Below are positions 1 to 4,386 of a stretch of 11,939 nucleotides of DNA, piece after piece; positions within the stretch are counted from its first letter, which is position 1, and the number at the start of each line of letters is the position of its first letter. The stretch comes from CAZSCF01 sp964605365. Lineage in GTDB: Bacteria; Patescibacteriota; Minisyncoccia; Moranbacterales; UBA2206. The notes beneath the pieces are model-generated. The model searched no databases. It had not been told where the DNA came from and saw only the letters and a program-made list of their open reading frames with translations. The position numbers were made by a program, and so were the translations under genes. The DNA is taken from NCBI GenBank assembly GCA_964605365.1, contig CAZSCF010000021.1:1-11939 (forward strand), given 5' to 3'.

Positions 1-19
1 ATTATACTACAAAATAAAT

Positions 20-1153
20 TTACAAGCCACTCTCCTTTAAATTCTCAACCATCTTTTTTTGTTCGCGAGAAAGATTTTTAGGAGTTTTGACCATAACTTT
101 TACCATTTGATTACCAATACTTCGTCCATGCAAATCAGGAATGCCTTTCTCCTTAATGCGAAATACTTCTCCGGATTGAGTCCCAGACGGAATTTTTAAA
201 ATCAACTTACCATCAATTGTATCGATCTCGACTTTGCCACCTAGCGTTGCCACAGAAAAAGAAATATATTCAGTGCTTAAAATATCTTGACCTTTTCGGG
301 AAAACTTTTGATGCGGTTTTACATGGATCAATATATAAAGATCCCCCGACATCGCACCTTTAGCTCCGGCTTCACCGGCACCCTCCACCGAAATTGTTTG
401 GCCATTTTGAATTCCGGCTGGAACGGCAATGGAGATATCTTGATATTTTTTTACTCTGCCATCACCTCCGCACTTTTTGCATTTTTTTTCAAAAATATTT
501 CCTTCTCCATGGCATTCGGGACATTCGCTAACTTGCGAAAAACTGCCAAAAAAACTTCTAACTATTTTGTGAATTTTACCTGAACCTTTGCAAGTTGGAC
601 ATTTTTTAACTCCCGCTCCCGGTTCGCCTCCTGTGCCGTGACAATTTTCACAGAAAGAACTTTTATACAAATTGATTGTTTTTTTGGCTCCTTTGACCAT
701 CTCCTCAAAACTTATTTCCATATCCACCTGAATATCGTGTCCGCGATTTTTCCTTTTGGTTCGAGTTTCGCCACCACCAAAAATACCGGAAAAAATATCT
801 TCAAACGCTCCACCGCCAAAACTTTGACCAGAACTGGCGCCAGAAAAAAAGTCGCCAAAATCTCCGTCATAGGCGGATCCGCCTTTGGCGGAAAATCCAC
901 CAAAATCAAATCCGTTAAAACCCTGACCATTTCGTCCGGCCTGTTCAAAAGTTTGGCCAAATTGATCGTATTGGCTACGCTTAGCTTTATCGGAAAGCAC
1001 CTGATAAGCTTCATTTATTTCCTTAAATCTTTTCTCGTCTCCGCCGGATTTATCCGGATGATATTTGTGCGCCAATTTTCGGTAAGCTTTTTTTATTTCA
1101 TCATCCGTCGCGTTTTTGGAAACACCTAAAATGTCATAGTAATTTACTGCCAT
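20..1153 (-). CDS. dnaJ: Chaperone DnaJ (Hsp40)
   Basis: DnaJ delivers unfolded clients to DnaK and stimulates its ATPase in the cytoplasm. Seen in the 377-residue protein: a J domain (about 4-67) with the HPD motif at 32-34; a Gly/Phe-rich region (about 70-128); four CxxCxGxG zinc-binding repeats starting at Cys168, Cys185, Cys211 and Cys225; then the C-terminal substrate-binding domain. Domain order and length are normal for full-length bacterial DnaJ. I chose the ATG at 1153 because MAVNYYDILGV is the usual N-terminus. The in-frame ATG at 1186 lies in the tip of a palindromic repeat and would add 11 atypical residues. There is no good Shine-Dalgarno site, only a weak GAG. The G/F region contains two abutting 15-bp palindromes (863-892). 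The gene has its own CIRCE-controlled promoter rather than following dnaK directly. Identification is secure. Confidence 0.97.
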   Translation of the reverse strand: MAVNYYDILGVSKNATDDEIKKAYRKLAHKYHPDKSGGDEKRFKEINEAYQVLSDKAKRSQYDQFGQTFEQAGRNGQGFNGFDFGGFSAKGGSAYDGDFGDFFSGASSGQSFGGGAFEDIFSGIFGGGETRTKRKNRGHDIQVDMEISFEEMVKGAKKTINLYKSSFCENCHGTGGEPGAGVKKCPTCKGSGKIHKIVRSFFGSFSQVSECPECHGEGNIFEKKCKKCGGDGRVKKYQDISIAVPAGIQNGQTISVEGAGEAGAKGAMSGDLYILIHVKPHQKFSRKGQDILSTEYISFSVATLGGKVEIDTIDGKLILKIPSGTQSGEVFRIKEKGIPDLHGRSIGNQMVKVMVKTPKNLSREQKKMVENLKESGL

Positions 1154-1185
1154 ATTCTCAAAAAAATTAATGTAATTATTTTCCA

Positions 1186-1261
1186 TGTCATTGCGAGGGA
1201 ATGTAATGACCGTGGCAATCTAATTTTCGACTTAGATTGCTTCGCTTCGCTCGCAATGACA
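1186..1261. repeat. Palindromic repeat in the dnaJ leader (copy 1)
   Basis: The element starts TGTCAT and ends ATGACA. The tips GTCATTGCGA and TCGCAATGAC are perfect inverted copies, and an inner pair (GCAATCTAA at 1215-1223, TTAGATTGC at 1232-1240) faces the centre. Between outer and inner pairs the two arms differ in sequence, and each can form a small hairpin closed by ATTGC/GCAAT. It lies between the dnaJ promoter and its start codon, so it would be transcribed as a structured 5' leader. It resembles a REP/MITE-like element. No mobilising enzyme for it is visible in the window. Confidence 0.85.
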
Positions 1262-1279
1262 GAGAAGGCTTCATGTTTA

Positions 1280-1308
1280 ACTATATCACAAAATAAAAAA
1301 ATTAGCAA
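1280..1308 (-). promoter_or_regulatory. dnaJ promoter, sigma-A type with extended -10
   Basis: Read on the minus strand: -35 TTGCTA (1308-1303), a 17-nt spacer, and -10 TATAGT (1285-1280) preceded by TGA, an extended -10. The -35 lies inside the CIRCE element, so bound HrcA would block polymerase. The predicted transcript would start near 1273 and carry a leader of roughly 120 nt containing the palindromic repeat. Confidence 0.65.
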
Positions 1309-1328
1309 TCTCCAGCTTCGAGTGCTAA
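1302..1328. promoter_or_regulatory. CIRCE operator of dnaJ (HrcA site)
   Basis: Plus-strand halves are TTAGCAATC and GAGTGCTAA, separated by exactly 9 nt. The CIRCE consensus is TTAGCACTC-N9-GAGTGCTAA; one half is perfect and the other has one mismatch. It overlaps the dnaJ -35 box. Its cognate repressor hrcA is encoded at 7956-8714. Confidence 0.92.
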
Positions 1329-1335
1329 TTAAAAT

Positions 1336-1367
1336 TTGGGGCGGGTATTTTCAATAATATCCCGCCC
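1336..1367 (-). terminator. Intrinsic terminator of the 70-residue gene
   Basis: GGGCGGG (1339-1345) pairs with CCCGCCC (1361-1367). Further A/T pairs follow across one bulge, around a short loop. On the minus strand the stem is followed by CCAAATTTTAATT, a modest T-rich tract. It begins 1 nt past the stop codon of the gene at 1369-1581 and separates it from dnaJ. Confidence 0.65.
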
Positions 1368-1368
1368 T

Positions 1369-1581
1369 TCATATTTCCAGTCCTAATTTTTTTAATTTTC
1401 CGGAAACTTCTCTTCCTTTTCTTTCTAATTCCGCTCTTAGCCTTCTTTTTTCCTCGTCGCTTAAGGTGAAATTTAAGCTTTCAATAAATTTTTTTAGCTC
1501 TCCATTTCCCCCATAAATAAGCAACATATATATTCTCATGGCAAGATTTTCAATCACGTTTGCATCAAAACTATATGTCAT
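1369..1581 (-). CDS. Hypothetical small protein, 70 residues
   Basis: I do not recognise this protein. The N-terminal half is mildly hydrophobic (residues about 9-25, including MRIYMLLIYGG). The C-terminal half (about 40-70) is rich in Lys, Arg and Glu and probably helical. There is no signal peptide or known motif. The gene is well supported as expressed: the ATG at 1581 follows AAGGAGG by 4 nt, a near-ideal Shine-Dalgarno site, and a terminator follows the TGA stop directly. It is probably co-transcribed with the small gene upstream (1710-1931). Confidence 0.7.
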   Translation of the reverse strand: MTYSFDANVIENLAMRIYMLLIYGGNGELKKFIESLNFTLSDEEKRRLRAELERKGREVSGKLKKLGLEI

Positions 1582-1709
1582 AGCTCCTCCTTCTATCTTT
1601 TTTGCAAATTTACAAACTCAGAAAGACAAAACCGTTTTGCAAAAGATGCGAAATTATTCCCCATTTTTCATTTTTCAAAAGCATCCTCATAAGTTTCAGC
1701 TTTGTATTT

Positions 1710-1931
1710 CTAGACATAGCTGCATTTATATCCATGATTAACGCTCTTTTTTCTAGAAACGCGCCGTACAATTTCTCCGTACAAAAAATTCTCTTCGAAT
1801 CTGTGAATTTTTTCGGGATCACTTTCTGAAATCAGATCGAGCAGAGCAATCCCTAATATATTTTTTTTCTCTGTTTTGTCATTTTCTTTTTTAGAAAAAT
1901 GATCATTTGCAAATTGGCATGCAGAACTCAT
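1710..1931 (-). CDS. Hypothetical small protein, 73 residues, possibly frameshifted
   Basis: I do not recognise this product. It is a charged, probably helical small protein with no obvious domain. The ATG at 1931 follows AAAGGA at 6 nt, and a consensus promoter lies upstream (2024-2052), so the start is credible. The end is less certain: a second minus-strand frame stays open from 1822 to a stop at 1610, just 28 nt before the next gene's start. Dropping one A from the A6 run at 1752-1747 would join the two frames into a protein of about 106 residues. The present short form could therefore be genuine, a recent frameshift, a homopolymer sequencing error, or a product of transcript slippage. 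Confidence 0.5.
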   Translation of the reverse strand: MSSACQFANDHFSKKENDKTEKKNILGIALLDLISESDPEKIHRFEENFLYGEIVRRVSRKKSVNHGYKCSYV

Positions 1932-2023
1932 TTTTTTTCCTTTCTTTTTTTATATTTTTTGCATCAAAAATAAAAAACCTTCTTATTTCCTGAAACAAAA
2001 TAATTCAAAGAACTAAGCATTGT

Positions 2024-2052
2024 AGAATAGCCCAAAAAACAAATAATGTCAA
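2024..2052 (-). promoter_or_regulatory. Consensus promoter of the small-gene cassette
   Basis: On the minus strand: TTGACA (2052-2047), exactly 17 nt, then TATTCT (2029-2024). The -35 is perfect and the -10 matches 4 of 6. It drives leftward transcription into 1931-1369 with a leader of about 85 nt. The IS481-like element begins only about 15 bp upstream of the -35. Confidence 0.7.
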
Positions 2053-2067
2053 GAAGGTCGTAATATC

Positions 2068-2083
2068 CCAATAGCTTGGAAAC
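2068..2083 (+). repeat. IS left terminal inverted repeat
   Basis: This is a perfect inverted match of 16 bases with 2988-3003. The next outward base does not pair (C at 2067 versus T at 3004). Confidence 0.85.
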
Positions 2084-2128
2084 GTTTTCTGGTATAGAAT
2101 AACCACTTAACAACTAACGTTTTCAAGT

Positions 2129-3007
2129 ATGTATACAACTAATCCTCGAATGCCTAGGCTTAGGGCTAAGACAGTTAATATGGTTCTTTCCGGCAAGTCT
2201 GTCAGTTCAGTCGCCAGATACTTCGGCTACAGTAAAAGCGCTGTTAGTAAGTGGGTTAAGAAATCACCTTCAGGAGGAGTTCATTGCATTCCGACTGAAT
2301 CATCTCGTCCACATCATCATCCAAAAGAACTTTCGGAGGATGTAGTTGAAAAGATTATTGCGTGTAAAATGAAACATAATCGTTGTTCAGAGGTGGTACA
2401 TCAGTATTTGCTCCGAGATGGAATTAAGGTAAGTTTGAATTCAGTCAGAAGAAAAATTGATCAAGCCGGACTCATGAAAAAACGTAGTCCTTGGAAACGG
2501 TTGCATCTATCAGGAGTGCGTCCGGAGGCTTCAAGACCAGGTGATTTGGTGATGGTAGACACGATTCATGTCATGCTAACTCCCAAGAAGAGAATTTACG
2601 TCTATACGCTCATTGATGTCTATTCTCGCTGGTGTTATGCTTGGGCTACGGATAGAATTAGCGCCAGAAAAAGTATTGAGTTTTTGAAAAGAGCCAGAGT
2701 CTTGGCAGATTTTGAATTCAATTGCATCCAATCAGACAATGGCAGTGAATTTTCCCAACATTTCAGTGAAAGAATTAAAATTGCTCACAGGCATTCTCGA
2801 GTCAGAAAGCCCAATGACAATGCCCACTTAGAAAGATTTAATCGCACATTGCAGGAAGAATGTCTAGATCAATTATCCGTAAGTGTCAGAAAGTTTAATC
2901 AGGCTCTGCCGATATATCTCCGCTACTACAACGCTGAAAGATTGCATATGGGGATTAATTTTCAAACACCGAATCAGTTAATTAATTGTTTCCAAGCTAT
3001 TGGTTAG
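2129..3007 (+). CDS. IS481-family DDE transposase
   Basis: This enzyme cuts and joins the ends of its own insertion sequence. Seen in the 292 residues: an N-terminal helix-turn-helix (about 12-44, including SVSSVARYFGYSKSAVSKWV) for end recognition; a second helical segment (about 68-115); then an rve/RNase H-like integrase core (about 135-285). Catalytic acidic residues are Asp144 (VMVDT), Asp203 (QSDNG) and Glu235 (HLERF). The D-to-E gap is 31 residues, somewhat shorter than the usual 35 or so. The C-terminal YYNAERLHMGI is typical of IS481/IS3 integrase cores. There is no Shine-Dalgarno site. TGGTATAGA at 2090-2098 could be an extended -10. The stop codon TAG (3005-3007) falls just outside the right terminal repeat, so the last codon depends on flanking DNA. 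Confidence 0.92.
   Translation: MYTTNPRMPRLRAKTVNMVLSGKSVSSVARYFGYSKSAVSKWVKKSPSGGVHCIPTESSRPHHHPKELSEDVVEKIIACKMKHNRCSEVVHQYLLRDGIKVSLNSVRRKIDQAGLMKKRSPWKRLHLSGVRPEASRPGDLVMVDTIHVMLTPKKRIYVYTLIDVYSRWCYAWATDRISARKSIEFLKRARVLADFEFNCIQSDNGSEFSQHFSERIKIAHRHSRVRKPNDNAHLERFNRTLQEECLDQLSVSVRKFNQALPIYLRYYNAERLHMGINFQTPNQLINCFQAIG
2988..3003 (-). repeat. IS right terminal inverted repeat
   Basis: This is the reverse complement of 2068-2083 over all 16 bases. It encodes the last residues of the transposase (about CFQAIG). Confidence 0.85.
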
Positions 3008-3037
3008 AAAACGGAAGGACGAAGATTAAAATTTACT

Positions 3038-3080
3038 TTAGTTTAAAAAGCAGGGCGATTAGACCATGTCTAATCGCCCT
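3038..3080 (-). terminator. Intrinsic terminator of the 74-residue gene, perhaps bidirectional
   Basis: A 12-bp perfect stem, AGGGCGATTAGA (3052-3063) with TCTAATCGCCCT (3069-3080), encloses the loop CCATG. On the minus strand it is followed by GCTTTTTAAACTAAAG, a good T tract. On the plus strand a weaker TTTATTTC follows, so it may also stop transposase transcripts. Confidence 0.85.
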
Positions 3081-3085
3081 TTATT

Positions 3086-3310
3086 TCAATTATTCCCCAG
3101 CCATCTTTTCATCCTTCTTGGCCGAATTAATCCGAGTACTATGATTCCGTTTTTTTTCAGCACCTCATCTTCGTACTCCCTCACAGCTCTCCTCAGACTT
3201 TCGGGAGTTTGAGAAATTGGGATTATGCCGGATTTTTCTCCTCCCAAAATGATCCTGAGATTATTCAGGTACTCAATGCATACAACAAAAAGCGTTTTTT
3301 TTGTTCTCAT
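3086..3310 (-). CDS. Hypothetical small protein, 74 residues
   Basis: I do not recognise this protein. It starts MRTKKTLFVVCIEYLNNL, with a short hydrophobic stretch near the N-terminus. A charged middle (about 36-52) follows, then a GIIVLGLIRPRR segment and a basic C-terminus. It could be a small soluble protein; the hydrophobic runs are too short for a confident membrane helix. Expression signals are strong: AAAGGAG 8 nt before the ATG at 3310, a TTGACA promoter at 3429-3458, and a clear terminator 5 bases past the TGA stop. It looks like a self-contained single-gene cassette, similar in layout to the cassette at 1369-1931 on the other side of the IS element. Confidence 0.65.
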   Translation of the reverse strand: MRTKKTLFVVCIEYLNNLRIILGGEKSGIIPISQTPESLRRAVREYEDEVLKKNGIIVLGLIRPRRMKRWLGNN

Positions 3311-3428
3311 AACTTCTTCTCCTTTCTTTAAAAAACTAAAATTAAAAAGTGAGTGTAAAAAACTTTTTAAGCTTTTTTCTTAAGTATGCCTTCCTTTATT
3401 GATAAATTGTTTTTTATTTCATTTCAAA

Positions 3429-3458
3429 ATACTATCAGACAAAAATGTCATTTGTCAA
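3429..3458 (-). promoter_or_regulatory. Promoter of the 74-residue gene
   Basis: On the minus strand: TTGACA (3458-3453), 18 nt, then TAGTAT (3434-3429) preceded by TGA, an extended -10. It implies a leader of about 110 nt before the ATG at 3310. I see no recognisable riboswitch in that AT-rich leader. Confidence 0.6.
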
Positions 3459-3464
3459 TCAAAT

Positions 3465-3490
3465 TTTAGTTTAAAAAAATTCTGATTTTT
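3465..3490 (-). terminator. Weak terminator after the DUF3467 gene
   Basis: Just past the stop codon, the minus strand carries AAAAAT-CAGA-ATTTTT, a six-pair A/T stem. TT and then AAACTAAA follow. The same 12-base tail (TTTTAAACTAAA) follows the hairpins after the 74-residue gene and after dnaK, which supports a terminator role despite the weak stem. Read-through into the next gene is likely. Confidence 0.35.
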
Positions 3491-3492
3491 AC

Positions 3493-3807
3493 TTACGCCT
3501 GAAATCCGATTCCATTTTTTGGCACTTCGGATTCTTCCACTTTTCCAAAAGAATCTTCATACTTTTTCAAATTTTCATTCATCGCATTGACCATTCTTTT
3601 GAAGTGACTAGGTGAAACAATGATTCGCGAATTCAGTGTTCCGGTCGGCGGAAAGATATTTAAAAAATCCAGCACAAATTCTTCCTTGGTGTGCATAATC
3701 TGTGCCATATTAGAATATTCGCCTTTTAATTTTTCATCCGTGGCTTTGATATTAATTTGTTGCGATTGTGTTTGTCCGCCCTGAACAAACTGTTTATCCT
3801 GTCCCAT
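3493..3807 (-). CDS. DUF3467 family protein
   Basis: The protein is 104 residues long. Its core, from about residue 27 (LKGEYSNMAQIMHTKEEFV) through LDFLNIFPP and NSRIIVSPSHFKRMVNAM to NLKKYE (about 87), matches the DUF3467 pattern I know. In that pattern a GxYSNxAxI strand precedes an E-F-x-L-D-F segment and an R-I-x-x-x-P-x-H helix. The family's function is unknown. The first 20 or so residues are Gln-rich and probably disordered. The ATG at 3807 has no Shine-Dalgarno site. A palindromic operator at 3856-3885, matching the one before the ArsR-type gene, lies over its likely promoter, so it is probably controlled by that neighbour. It may be co-transcribed with the regulator as well. Confidence 0.85.
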   Translation of the reverse strand: MGQDKQFVQGGQTQSQQINIKATDEKLKGEYSNMAQIMHTKEEFVLDFLNIFPPTGTLNSRIIVSPSHFKRMVNAMNENLKKYEDSFGKVEESEVPKNGIGFQA

Positions 3808-3842
3808 AAAATTGTTTTTTTAAAATAATAAATTAAAGTTTA

Positions 3843-3885
3843 TTTTTACACCAGACATTCCAACATTCTTAAGAATGTTGGAATG
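3843..3885 (-). promoter_or_regulatory. Operator and likely promoter of the DUF3467 gene
   Basis: A perfect 30-bp palindrome occupies 3856-3885, with half-site CATTCCAACATTCTT and its complement meeting at 3870/3871. It spans the stop codon of the regulator gene (3869-3871). On the minus strand TTAAGA at its centre, 18 nt, and TAAAAA (3848-3843) form a plausible promoter that the palindrome would cover. There is no unpaired loop and no T tract in the gene direction, so operator fits better than terminator. Confidence 0.65.
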
Positions 3886-4195
3886 TTTTTATAAATTTAT
3901 AAAGAATCTTTCCGTATGGAGAAAATTCATGAATAACTTCCCTCCCCCGATAACTTTTTTTCACCAAACCCGCTTGAACCAAACGCCTTAAATGTTCGGA
4001 AATAGTTTTAAAATTACAATTCAAGCTTCGGGAAATTTCGTCTACGGAAAGCTTCTTGCTTTCTGCGATTAAAAACAAAATTTCAATCCGACGATGATTA
4101 GCTACACCTTTTAAATGTCGCTCTATTTGTTTTGGATTTTTCTTTTTTGGTAATGCAATCACTCCATAATCCTTTTTTTGTTTTTTTGCTAACAC
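3869..4195 (-). CDS. ArsR-type winged-helix transcriptional regulator
   Basis: This is probably a DNA-binding repressor. In the 108 residues a winged helix-turn-helix runs from about 25 to 100: IERHLKGVANHRRIEILFLI, then SVDEISRSLNCNFKTISEHL as the helix-turn-helix with its recognition helix, LVQAGLVKKSYRGREVIHEF as the last turn and wing, and a C-terminal helix. The family usually binds palindromes as a dimer. Only one Cys is present and the ELCVCDL metal site of ArsR/SmtB is absent, so a metal signal is unlikely by that route. The start is GTG at 4195, with no Shine-Dalgarno site. The predicted -10 (4207-4202) ends only 6 nt before it, implying a leaderless or nearly leaderless mRNA. Matching palindromes upstream and at its stop codon suggest it represses itself and the DUF3467 gene. 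Confidence 0.85.
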   Translation of the reverse strand: MLAKKQKKDYGVIALPKKKNPKQIERHLKGVANHRRIEILFLIAESKKLSVDEISRSLNCNFKTISEHLRRLVQAGLVKKSYRGREVIHEFSPYGKILYKFIKTFQHS

Positions 4196-4201
4196 ATTTT
4201 T

Positions 4202-4242
4202 ATTTTACAGATTATTCTAACATTCTCAAGAATGTTGGAATA
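4202..4242 (-). promoter_or_regulatory. Operator and promoter of the ArsR-type gene
   Basis: The palindrome at 4213-4242 pairs at 13 of 15 positions and matches the site at 3857-3884 in 26 of 28 bases. On the minus strand TTGAGA (4229-4224), 16 nt and TAAAAT (4207-4202) form a promoter whose -35 and spacer are covered by the palindrome. This fits autorepression. Confidence 0.7.
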
Positions 4243-4344
4243 CTGTTTTTTGATGTTTAATTTTTTGGCATTTAATTCTTCTGAGGCTTTTTTAAAATCA
4301 TTTTCTGAATCAGAAAAAATCTCACATGGTTTCAATTTTTATTT

Positions 4345-4380
4345 TTTAGTTTAAAAGGCGAGGGAAAAACCCTCGCCTTT
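4345..4380 (-). terminator. Intrinsic terminator of dnaK
   Basis: An 11-bp perfect stem, AAAGGCGAGGG (4354-4364) with CCCTCGCCTTT (4370-4380), encloses an AAAAA loop (TTTTT as read on the minus strand). Minus-strand transcription then reads TTTTAAACTAAAAAA. It lies 6 nt past the dnaK stop and ends the heat-shock operon. Confidence 0.9.
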
Positions 4381-4386
4381 ATTGTA

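Larger units (their letters stand above)
2068..3003 (+). mobile_element. IS481-like insertion sequence, about 936 bp
   Basis: A DDE transposase gene is bracketed by perfect 16-bp terminal inverted repeats: CCAATAGCTTGGAAAC at 2068-2083 and its reverse complement at 2988-3003. The right repeat lies inside the last codons of the transposase gene. Outside the repeats I see no target-site duplication, so the exact borders are uncertain by a few bases. The element sits between two small-gene cassettes and looks intact. Family assignment rests on the transposase. Confidence 0.8.

Noticed and set aside
287..1129. Open frames on the plus strand opposite dnaJ (98 and 163 residues)
   Set aside because: They are shadows of dnaJ: no ribosome site, no recognisable domain, and the minus-strand frame is a full DnaJ with all motifs.
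1186..1261. CRISPR-like repeat structure from the dispersed palindromes
   Set aside because: The three copies are far apart and differ in length. There is no regular spacing and no cas gene.
1610..1822. Independent 70-residue gene overlapping the 73-residue gene
   Set aside because: Its ATG lies inside the other gene without a ribosome site. It is better explained as the continuation of a frameshifted upstream gene.
1369..3310. Toxin-antitoxin system made of the small genes
   Set aside because: Size and operon layout would fit the pair at 1369-1931, but no toxin or antitoxin motif is visible in any of the small proteins.
3465..3490. Reading the small AT stem as a strong terminator
   Set aside because: It has only six A/T pairs; kept as a low-confidence terminator because of the shared tail motif.
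3856..3885. Perfect palindrome read as a terminator for the ArsR-type gene
   Set aside because: It has no loop and no T tract in the gene direction, and a near-identical palindrome sits over that gene's own promoter. An operator explains both.
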